Positions 13,070 to 22,737 of a stretch of DNA of 64,000 bases are shown piece by piece. The stretch spans positions 124,001 to 188,000 of the forward strand of contig JAKUHH010000184.1 of NCBI GenBank assembly GCA_022701365.1, given 5' to 3'. The position numbers were made by a program, and so were the translations under genes. Position 1 is the stretch's first letter. Each line of letters starts with the position of its first letter. The stretch comes from Mycocentrospora acerina. Lineage: Eukaryota; Ascomycota; Dothideomycetes; Pleosporales. The notes under the pieces were generated by a model. That model did no database searches, was not told where the DNA came from, and worked only from the letters and a program-made list of their open reading frames with translations.

Positions 13070-14793
13070 ATGCAGCAGCTCGAGCGCGTGTCGTCAATGC
13101 GACAGGCTAAAATCGGCGGTAAACGAATGACCCTGAGTTGCGACAGTTGCAGCTGGAGAAAGACTCGAGTGACTACCCCATCTACCACCATCCCAACGTG
13201 TTGCTAACAGTAGTAACCTAGTGTGATGCCAGACAACCATCATGCGCTAATTGCGAGAATGCCGGCATCGTCTGTCAGACCGCGAGGCCAACCCGAAAGC
13301 GTGGCAGGAAGGTCTTGCGCCCATCGCCAATAATGCCACAAATGCAACGCCGGGACAGCCTAACGCCGTCTCGGGTGCAGAGCGAACCGCCAAATTGCCA
13401 ACAACAGCAACAGCAGCAACAGCAATTGTATTCATCACCAGCTGTTTTTGGAAGCCCCTACTCAGAACCTGGCTTCAACCTTTTGTTTAGCGACATAGTA
13501 CACCATCTGGCAGCCGAAGGCATCTCACAGGATCCAGTCTCCTACATGGCCACATGCATCGATCTCTTTTTCAAGAACATTTACCCTACCTACCCAGTTC
13601 TTTATCGTCCCGCAATGCGTGACGCTATTGAAAAAATGAAAATTTCCGGAGAAAACAAGACGTTTGCGCTCGTGACTGCTACCTGTGCCTACACCCTAGC
13701 CGTCCTACCAGCCTCTCTAAATACGGCTTCTTGGGCAATTGCGGAAATTTTCTACCACGCGTCAAAGCGGGCGCTTAATATTTATGCCGAGACCGATATT
13801 GAAAACCCAGATTACACTTCCATTGTTATCCGAATGTTTCATTCGGGCTGGATTCATGTTGCTGGTAAGACCAAGGCATCATGGTATATTCTAGGCGAAT
13901 GCATTCGTATCACCCAGGCCATGCGCTTGCATGATGAACGGAGTTACGAGAACATGTCTCAGATAGAGGGACAGCTTTGTAGACGAGTTTTCTGGACCCT
14001 CTACACTGGTGACAAGTCCGCTGCTGTTCTTGGTAGCCATCCGATTTGCCTCAAGACCGATATGTTCGAAGAGGGAATTACAGTACACTACCCAGAGGCT
14101 TTCTTAGATCAGGACATAGTGCAGGTCACATCGCCTACGGGATTCCAACACGAAATGAGTCTCATGACTGGCTTTATAGCGAACCAAATTCTGTGGCGTT
14201 CAGCAGAAACCTTGCTGGTAATGGAATCACGCAACTTAACACACATTGACACATACCTGACGGAAGTTTTGATGGCTTTTCACGCCTGTCTTGACGATCT
14301 TCCATATGCTCTACGTTTTCACAACTACCTCGCAACATCGCTGAAAGACTTTGCTTTTGCAGAGGATTTAACGCAAGCAAAAGTTCCATTAGCAATTGCT
14401 ATCCAGCGAACTAACGTACAAATATCTTTCCAGTGCCTCAAGATGGTAATTTTGCGCAAATTCACGGCCAACGAGTTTGCGTCCTCACCTCCAAGCGCTC
14501 AGTCACCAGCCATGAGTAACACGACACATGAGTCGCACATTCAGAGCAACCCGTCTTACATCCTTAACACTTTAAAAATTGCTGACGACATGCTATATAT
14601 CATTCATACTTCAAACCTAGAACTTATTCGACTTAACGGTGAAGCCTGTGCTGAGAAGATCCGTTTGGTGGGCGCATCTATCTTAGAGCTCATTTCGCGT
14701 AACCCAGATAGTTCACTGATTAGTACTGCGAAGGATTACCGCGAGCTATACCCTCACATTCTCGCTATGCTCGACAGCAAGGCGTCAGAATGA
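13070..14793 (+). CDS. Zn2Cys6 transcription factor
   Basis: Predicted 556-aa fungal zinc-cluster transcription factor. Exon 1 is 13070-13168 and exon 2 is 13222-14793. The 53-nt intron splits the finger and has a GTGACT donor, a CTAAC branch site and a TAG acceptor. Joined, the finger reads CDSCSWRKTR then CDARQPSCANCENAGIVC. This gives the exact C-x2-C-x6-C-x6-C-x2-C-x6-C pattern (Cys 24, 27, 34, 41, 44, 51). A basic RKRGRK follows, then a Gln run, then a long helical middle region of the fungal-specific regulator type. An internal ATG just before the finger is an alternative start. It lies directly upstream of a GH1 gene and next to GH32 and sugar-transporter genes, so a role in sugar or glycoside use is a reasonable inference. 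Confidence 0.88.
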
Positions 14794-15003
14794 TCGGATA
14801 AAGAAAGAATTACCTGCTCGTAATTTTCCGTCCTTATTTTCCAACGAATTAGCCTCTCAGAATTGCCAATAGACTTGGCAGACCCACTGCTCGGCGTATC
14901 AATTACCTCTACTCTATACTATACTCTGCCCGCAAATACAACTTTTCTCTACACAACTTTTCAACATCAAGCTTCTTTTTTTTGTACCAATAACCAGTCA
15001 AAG

Positions 15004-16571
15004 ATGTTCAAGTCGAATGAATTGGCGGTAGTCGACTCAAGCAAGACTGAACCTTCTGCCCAAGATGTGGTTAGTGAGCTCCCGCTTCCCCTGGACTTTG
15101 TTTGGGGCGCTGCAACAGCTGCGTACCAAATCGAAGGGGGCGCACATCAGGGCGGCAAAGGACCATCGATATGGGATGTATTCTCACACCTCGAACCGAG
15201 TCATACCAGTGGACAACACGGCGATGTGGCATGTGACCACTACAATCGAGTTGATGAAGATGTTGCGCTACTTGCCTCATATGGGGTGGAAGTGTATCGG
15301 TTTTCAATCTCCTGGTCGCGTATTATACCCTTTGGCGGGCGAAATGACACAATCAATGAAAAGGGGGTCGAATTTTATAATGACCTTATTGACCGCTTGT
15401 TATCTCACAACATCAAACCGGCTGTCACGCTTTATCATTGGGATCTACCATTAGAACTTGAAAAGCGCTATGGCGGCATGTTAAACACTAGCGAATTTCA
15501 AGCCGACTTTAGACACTACGCCCAGCTCTGCTTTTCCCGCTTCGGAGACCGTGTGAAGCAATGGATAACCTTCAACGAACCATACATCATCTCTATCTAT
15601 GGCTACCACAGCGGTGTACTTGCGCCTGGCCATCGATCAGCCGTTGAACCATTCCGTGTTGGCCATAGCATCATCGTTTCCCATGCTGCCGCTGTTGATG
15701 AATATGTGACTGGCTTCCGAACATCTCAGCAGGGTTCTATCTCAATCGTCATGAACGGGGATTACTATGAGCCCTACGACGCCGCAAGTGAAGCTGATGT
15801 AGCGGCTGCCCAGCGAAGAATGGAGTTCTATATTGGGTGGTTTGGCGATCCGATTTATCTGGGCACCGACTATCCCGCCTCAATGCGCAATCAACTGGGT
15901 TCTCGATTACCAAAATTTAACGAGAGTGAGCGCGAGTTGCTTGGCCGGGTGGCCCTTAGTAATTCCTTTTATGGCATGAACCATTACACATCGCAATTTG
16001 CGCGAGCCCGAATCGCCAGTCCTGCTCAAGATGATTGCTTTGGCAACGTGGATGAGCTATCCATTAACAGTGACGGAGTTACTATTGGGCCGCTTTCTGG
16101 CGTTTCATGGTTGCGAGTGACGCAACACCAATTCCGCAAGCTCCTTTGTTGGCTTTGGACTCGCTATCGACGGCCTATTTTTATTACCGAGAATGGATGC
16201 CCATGTCCAGGAGAAAATAACATGACTGTCGAGGAGGCGGTGGATGATCAATTCCGTATACGATACTTTGGTCTCTATCTTGACGCTATATCGCGCGCCA
16301 TTTACGAGGATGGTGTCCAGGTTTCTGGATATTACGCCTGGAGTCTGATGGACAATTTTGGTAAGTCCTTCGCTCCCTATTTTGATTCTTTCCAGACCAA
16401 AAATACTAACACAAAACTCAAGAATGGTCTGCAGGATACGGAATACGATTTGGTATTACACATGTCGACTTCAATACTCTCGTTCGCACACCAAAAAAGT
16501 CCGCATATTATTTGAAGGAATCATTTGAGCGACGAAGAGGATTTGGATCTTTAATGGGAAAATCGCCGTAG
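15004..16571 (+). CDS. GH1 beta-glucosidase
   Basis: Predicted 501-aa glycoside hydrolase family 1 enzyme, hydrolysing beta-glucosides by the retaining mechanism. Exons are 15004-16360 and 16423-16571. The 62-nt intron (GTAAGT donor, TACTAAC branch, CAAG acceptor) interrupts the conserved DNFEW motif, which splicing restores. The acid/base Glu is in TFNEP (about residue 192) and the nucleophile in ITENG (about residue 396). The N-terminal FVWGAATAAYQIEGG signature is present, and the C-terminus has the family's RFGITHVDF-type block. There is no signal peptide, so it is probably intracellular. It follows the regulator gene by 210 bp on the same strand and converges with the GH32 gene, which fits a role in breaking down glycosides after import. 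Confidence 0.93.
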
Positions 16572-16777
16572 AAATGACATCAGAATACCTATGAGCTCAA
16601 ATTTGCCATATTTCTCCGTTGTCTTGATTTTTGTACTGGCGTTTTTTCGCTACTATTAATCATAGACATTGTGCAAACTCATCTTTGCCGCGCGAGTAAA
16701 TTTCTCAGATATATTCTCGAACCAGGTTTCTCGTCTCGAATTGAATTCAGTGAAACAGACAGAACTCTACATCTCTA

Positions 16778-18728
16778 CTACATTTTCACTACCTCTTCTT
16801 CAATGTCCCAGAGCTTTACTGATTCAAAAGCAGTGTACTCTGAACCCTCGCCTTCTACAAAACAACTTAGACCTCTACACTCAGAAGCATCAGAATACGC
16901 TAGAGTGGATAAAGTGAAGCGATCGTTGACGAATATCTCCACAACGTCTCCATCTCCAAAAATTCGAAAACGAATCTTTTCTAGCGCAACTATTCCTTTC
17001 TCAGAAGTTTTGAACAAGGTAAAGGCGCCCTGAACATTTTCTTTTTGTATATCACTTTCTGTGTTTGAAAGCGCTCGGTCTACGATAATAGCTTCGGCTG
17101 CAGTATCGAAGAAGATTGTCGTCTTCTTGGTTAAATCTGTGTTGTGCTGGATGTGAAATCCGATGCGTGTGGGAATATCGGAGGTACTAATGATTGCCTC
17201 TAATTCCCAGCTTGTTGAATTGGCCAAAAATTTCACGCCTCGTGTCTCACTTGAGAATTTGACACCCATCCATTCTCTCGCTGGGAGATGGCGTAGAGTC
17301 TCAAGAGTGCGAAGTGGCCGGATACCGAGTGTTTGTATGGTACTCTTTCCGTTGTCATCATTCTCTACTACTCTCATGGAACTAATCTCTTGCAGCGGTG
17401 TTTTCAATGTGCCAACCACATTCGGTATGATGGTGTAAAAGAGCTCTCGTGGAAGAGACAAGTAGCCAGTCCATCCTTTAGTCTCACGGCGTACGAGAGT
17501 GACTTCTTCTTCCTTGATCCAACCCCAGACAATACGGGTCTTATAGACAGGATGCTCGTATGAGCTCGGGGCGTAGAAACATCCATGGTCTAGAAGTCCA
17601 CCGAACTCATATTGCATGCTGATGCCATTTTCTTCCTGCAAACTTCCCGCTATCCAGAGACACCAGCCCTGAAAACATTCTCTGTCGTCCAAACTATGCC
17701 CCTGCTTCAGCCCTCCTTCGGTCCCGAAAATAAGAAAATCGCATTCTTCGGATCCATCTTTCAGTGTCATGAATGCACCACATTCCCAGTTGGCGCCAAA
17801 GTCCGCACCCCATCTGCGATTCGGGCAGAATCGAAGAGGACATTGTAGGAGTGGGCCGAGGTACTGCCATTTCATCAGGTCGTCCGGCATAACGGCGTAT
17901 AAGAATACAGCACCGCCTTCGTTTTTTATTCCACCTGACACGAGACCGTATAGACTCTTCTTACCTCGAATTTTATCCATCGCAGGCCATGCAGCCAAGT
18001 ATGGATCCCTAAATCCAATTACATCAAGATCTTCTGGCTCGCCTGGTAGGAAGGGATTCGAATCTTGCTTCTGCCATGTTTGACCGTCGTCCTTTGAGGT
18101 AGCGGCAGATAGCCCCGCACAGTTACGCCGGTATGGCTTTGTCCAAGAGATTGGAAGATAGCAGATTGAAGAGTAAAGAATGGTCAATTGATTTTGTTCT
18201 CCCGACACACCTGAGGGATATAGACAGCCGGTGAAAATACCCTCTTTATCGTATGGCATACTTGGTTGAAGTACCGGCTCGGATCCATTATGAGTCCAGT
18301 GTACACCATCCTGGCTTGTGAGATGGCCCCAACAGATGTCTCCCCAGTCACATGACTTTGGATTCCCTACACGATGGAGTTGTAAGTCACATGTGGTTTG
18401 ATGTTAGATTAGCTGACATACACTGATAAAACAGATGATAGGTTTTTGTTGTTATATCATATCCTGGGGCACATGGGTCATTCAACCAGCCTCGGGGGGC
18501 CTTTATGTGGTACTTTGGAGAAAGATGCCATTGAGAATCTTTTTTGATGGGCATACAAGTCATCGTTGGCAGATGAAGTTGATGCGAGTAATCAACGTGT
18601 AAATCGGCGAATGGTGTCGACTATCAGGGCGATGTGCTCATACGTACTTGCATAACGACATTATCAAGGCCCTTTCGTAGGTAGCAGAGAGGTTTTTCAG
18701 CTGTGAGTTGAGGTACGACGCTAGTCAT
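16778..18728 (-). CDS. GH32 beta-fructofuranosidase-like enzyme
   Basis: Predicted glycoside hydrolase family 32 enzyme (invertase, inulinase or fructosyltransferase type). Safe exons are 18422-18563 or longer, and 16778-18366, separated by a 55-nt intron (GTATGT...GTAG). Splicing restores FYQWNPK. All three GH32 catalytic motifs are present: WLNDP (nucleophile Asp), FRDP (transition-state Asp) and WECG (acid/base Glu). A start at 18563 gives 576 aa. A longer model starts at 18728, with exons 18648-18728 and 18422-18620. It stays in frame if a very short 27-nt segment (18621-18647, GTACGT...TAG) is removed, giving 622 aa. No signal peptide is visible in either model, so it is likely cytosolic. 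It is divergent from the sugar transporter and convergent with the GH1 gene. Confidence 0.88.
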
Positions 18729-19024
18729 ATGCTACGGCTTTTTAGCGCGAACGCCATTTTATAATCTCCCGCGGGAAATAGTCAAGCGCCGGGAAATTGA
18801 GAATTGTACCAAGACTTGACTTCCAGAACCACTACGGCGTAGTTTTCCCCGCACACTCCTTCCCCACTAAATCGTGGCCCCAGATTTCACAATGTTGGCA
18901 CACCAATCTGACGATAGGTGAGGTCTATACCAGAGAATTCAAGAAGCATAAAGGCACCTTGTTGCCTCAGTACCCCAGATACAACATCTCAACTACTCCA
19001 TCACATACCTGTCACTTTATCACG
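18729..19024. promoter_or_regulatory. Shared divergent promoter of GH32 and sugar transporter
   Basis: These 296 bp separate the GH32 start (-) from the transporter start (+). At 18767-18776 lies a perfect palindrome TCCCGCGGGA. It overlaps CGGGAAAT (18772-18779), which recurs as a direct copy at 18790-18797. CGG-containing palindromes and repeats are what Zn2Cys6 dimers bind, so this is a candidate site for the neighbouring regulator. Binding itself is inference. Confidence 0.45.
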
Positions 19025-20860
19025 ATGGCTACGCAATTTGACTCTAAAAATGAGAAGGATGTTTCAGTCGAAGACTGCAAAATTATCGAAGTGGATGCAG
19101 CCGGTATTCCAACCAATCTCAGTAACATGAGTCTCAACGATGTGCTCCCTGACTTGGGCAAACCGTGGTGGAAGGTTCCGCATTTGCTGAAGCTGAATGC
19201 TGTTCTCCTTGCTGCTCTTCTTACGCCTGCTACGAATGGTTTCGATGGAAGCATGATGAATGGATTGCAGACGCTACCTATTTGGCAAAAGGGCAAGTGT
19301 TTGAGAAGACAGTATGATGGAAAAAAAATCTCTAACGGGTGTGCAGACTTCAATAACCCCCACGGGGCGCTCCTAGGTCTCCTTGGCACTATCAACACAA
19401 TTGGATTCATCACTGCACTTCCCTTCACGGGATATATTGCTGACAAGTTGGGCCGTCGCATGCCAATCCAAATTGGAAATGTGATTATGATTGGTGGTGC
19501 GATTCTGCAAGCTGCATCGAAAAACATAGGCATGTTTTTAGCTGCAAGATTCCTTCTAGGGTTCGGAATATCCGTTGCGGCTGTTGCTTCGCCAGCATTA
19601 GTTGCAGAGCTGTCTTATCCCACGCATCGGGGCAAGATGACAGCTATGTACAATACCAACTGGTTCATTGGAGCTATTATTGCAGGTATGAACCTTCACT
19701 ACCTTTCAAACACATTCAGTGTCACGTTTGCTAATCTTTTGGTTATTTTTAGCATGGAGCACATTTGGCACGTTCCAGATCAAGAACTCTTGGTCTTGGA
19801 GAATTCCCTCAGCTTTGCAATGTGCTCCCTCGATCATCCAACTCATTGCCAGTATTTGGATCCCTGAGTCACCAAGATGGTTGATTTACAAGGATCGTCG
19901 TGAGGAGGCGGTTAAAGTTCTGGCTGAATTTCACGCTGGTGGCAATGCGAAGAGCCCACTGGTCATGTACGAGATTGCAGAGATTACTGCTGCTCTGGAT
20001 GCCGAAAAGGAACAGAGCAGCACTAAGTTTTCAGTCTTTTTGAAAACACGTAAGAACGCCTGAAGTCATCGAATTCGAGTTACTCTACTAATGAGGTGAC
20101 AGCTGGAAACCGACACAGGCTATTCATCCTAGTCATTTTGGGTATCATGCAACAAGCATCAGGAAACACTCTCATCTCGTTTTACCTGGCTCTGATCTTG
20201 AAACAAGTTGGCATCACGGGAGGTACCGCGCAAAACGGCATCAATGGCGGCCTTCAAGTTCTCAACTACATGGCTGCGCTCTCCTCAGCCGTCCTAGTTG
20301 ATCGATTCGGGCGCCGCACACTTATGATCTTCTCTTTTATTGGCATGTTCATATCATACCTTCTTTGTAAGTCTTCTTAAACCTACCAGCTCCGTTCTCC
20401 ATATTAACTGTAGATAGGGACCATCATCTCAGCGATAAATGAGAACCAACACTATTCTAACCCTAGCATGGGTATCGGTGTTGTCATCCTGATTTTCGCC
20501 TTCAACGTCTTTTACGCCATCGGACTCACACCTATCCCCTTCCTCTACCTTTCTGAGATATTGCCTTACACGCTTCGCGCCAAGGGCATGATGGTCAGCT
20601 CATTTTCCGGTATTGCTATTGGACTTATGCTCGGGCTTGTCAATCCCATTGCGCTTGAAGACATTGGCTGGAAGTACTACATTGTTTCGGTAGTGTTGCT
20701 CGCGATATGGACGACGCTGGCCTGGTTTTGGTTCCCCGAGACTAAAGGTCGCAGTTTGGAAAGCATTGCTGAGATCTTTGATGGAGAAGATGCGCTTGTC
20801 GGTGATGTAGGAAAGGAGGTGAGACATGTGCAAGTCGAATTGTTGAAGGGGATGCATTGA
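19025..20860 (+). CDS. MFS sugar transporter
   Basis: Predicted 536-aa sugar/hexose-type major facilitator (lactose-permease-like fungal group), moving sugars across the plasma membrane. Exons are 19025-19292, 19347-19685, 19753-20049, 20103-20366 and 20418-20860, in consistent phase. Intron 1 (19293-19346) appears to use a GC donor (GCAAGT). It is 54 nt and stop-free, so retention would add 18 residues, while splicing gives the usual LPIWQKDFNNPHG join. Family signatures are TNGFDGSMMNGLQ in TM1, GYIADKLGRR, PESPRWL after TM6, DRFGRR and PETKGRSLE after TM12. About twelve membrane spans can be traced. It is divergent from GH32 and beside GH1 and a zinc-cluster regulator, suggesting import of a sugar used by those enzymes. 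Confidence 0.92.
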
Positions 20861-21643
20861 GGACTGAGAGAAGAGAAAGCAAGGGCAGTGATTTGGGACA
20901 ACAACTATTGTCACTGCACAAGGCTACCCCGAGAGAGCTAAAACAATGAAGAGTTTTAAATCTCTTTAGATTTGATAAAAACCGTAAATTCAATCAGGAA
21001 TGCAAAAAAGGACGAGCAGTTTTCAAAAAAGCGGAAAGATTGAACTAGAGTGCATAATCAGTTAGGTACATTGCGCTCGCAATCTAATTCCGTGATTAAT
21101 TCTGTTAATTTGAATATATTGTATAGTGAACGATCAATCACTGTTCATTGCAAGTAGAGGTTGAGAAGGTAGCTTGAGCAACAGAGTAAATTGACACTAT
21201 GATTTGCTTAACACTGAAGACTGTGGCAGCGATTTGCAGACCTGCAGAACTATGAAGATCGATATTTTAATAAGTTAAAATATGTGCATCTTTAAGTTAT
21301 CAATTGTACGTTGTGCTTTCTAGGTTGCAGAAAATCAGAGTACAGATGTTTAAAGGTTCTGCAGCGTGATCAACATATTTACATATAATTTTGCCTGGCG
21401 TTTAAGTTGAAGAACCCAACAGCGTTGGAATGCTTTAAGATGGGTTAAAATAGCTTAAGATTCTCGTAAAAAGAAATCATAACAATTTATGATTTTTAAT
21501 TTATCAAACCCTTCTGGTGCGGAGGCCGTATCTAAAAAAGATAAATGTAGTAACTGTATCGCATTTGTCTCGATTTTCTACGATTCTACTATGAAGATAC
21601 GCCCCTAGCATGGTCTTGGCTTTCACAGTTTGTGGCATAGATT
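20861..21643. other. AT-rich intergenic stretch
   Basis: This lies between the transporter end and the end of the minus-strand dehydrogenase. It is AT-rich with no supportable frame on either strand, and presumably holds 3' UTRs. Confidence 0.5.
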
Positions 21644-22737
21644 TTATATATAGTTCTTTACCTGCTCCTCATTCCATTCCCAGAACTTTTTTGCTTTGCC
21701 ACTTCCACCATTCTCCTTAGTTAAGCCAGCTTTAGCAATGTCTTCGCGGAGAGGGGAAAGCCGTCCAAACGGAATTACTGTTGTAGTTTTGTCAGAGCCC
21801 ACGATACAAGCGAGCCGAGTCAGCTTCTTTTAGATCACTTACCCCACGTCCCAGGTTTCAAAGAGCCAGCCTCTTCTGACAATCCTGCGAATAACTCCGT
21901 GTAAGCCCCATTCACAGCTGGATACATTAAATAATACATGAAAAACGAGGCAAATCCTCCTATATATCTATTGAGCTCGGATCTCAGATTTCCTGGATTT
22001 AGTGCCTATTCTATCATTAGTCTAACTCTGTACATTACTTGTAAAAGGGAAACAAAACTCACCACACTCACGACCCCTTCGTCCTTATAACGTCTCTGAA
22101 ATTCAAGCGCATGTAAAATGTTACCGCCTTTGCTAACTGAGTACTTGTGAGGATTTGACTTTTCAATTTTATAGTTCAAATTCTCCAGGTCGACACCTCC
22201 ATTCGGTGAAATCAGGTGCGCTGCAGATGACGATACCCAAACAACCCTCACATTCCCCTCTAAGCTCACCTTAGCCGTCTCTACTAGTATCGGGGTTAAC
22301 AGCTTTGTAAGCAGAAACGGACCAATACAATTTGTGCCTAATTGAAGTTCATATCCCTGCTTTGTCATTGAACCATGCGGCGGAATCATGACACCGGCAT
22401 TATTAAAGAGCACGTCTAGTCTGTTCTCATTTTTTAAAAAGGATTCTACAGCCGGCTTTATACTTGTGAGATCGTCGAGAGATATCTGGAGATAGTTTAA
22501 TGTACCCTGGGAGTTAGGGTGACTTTCTTCGATCCATTTTATCGTTGCTTTTGCGCGCTTAGATGAGCGTGCAGCAATGTAGACAGTGCCGTTACACAAG
22601 TACAAGAGCCGTGCGAGCTCTTTCCCCACCCCTGCAGAAGATCCTGTGACGATGTAGACTTTGCCTTTCAGGTTTTCAAGGGTACATTCGGTAAATTGGG
22701 CAGCTGGTGGAAAAGCCTGGCTAAACTGGTTGCCCAT
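21644..22737 (-). CDS. Short-chain dehydrogenase/reductase (SDR)
   Basis: Predicted 323-aa NAD(P)-dependent oxidoreductase of the retinol-dehydrogenase/WW-domain-oxidoreductase-like SDR group. Minus-strand exons are 22063-22737, 21843-22005 and 21644-21777, with GT-AG introns in phase. Motifs are TGSSAGVGKE (cofactor-binding TGxxxGxG), NNAG, the catalytic Ser in WVSSSAA, and YSVSK (catalytic Tyr and Lys). The LNPGNLRSEL join across intron 1 is typical of the family. The N-terminus MGNQFSQ fits an N-myristoylation signal (Gly 2, Ser 6), which would anchor it to membranes. This is a motif match only. The substrate is unknown. It lies between the sugar-use group and the terpene synthase/P450 pair, and membership of either is unproven. 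Confidence 0.88.
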
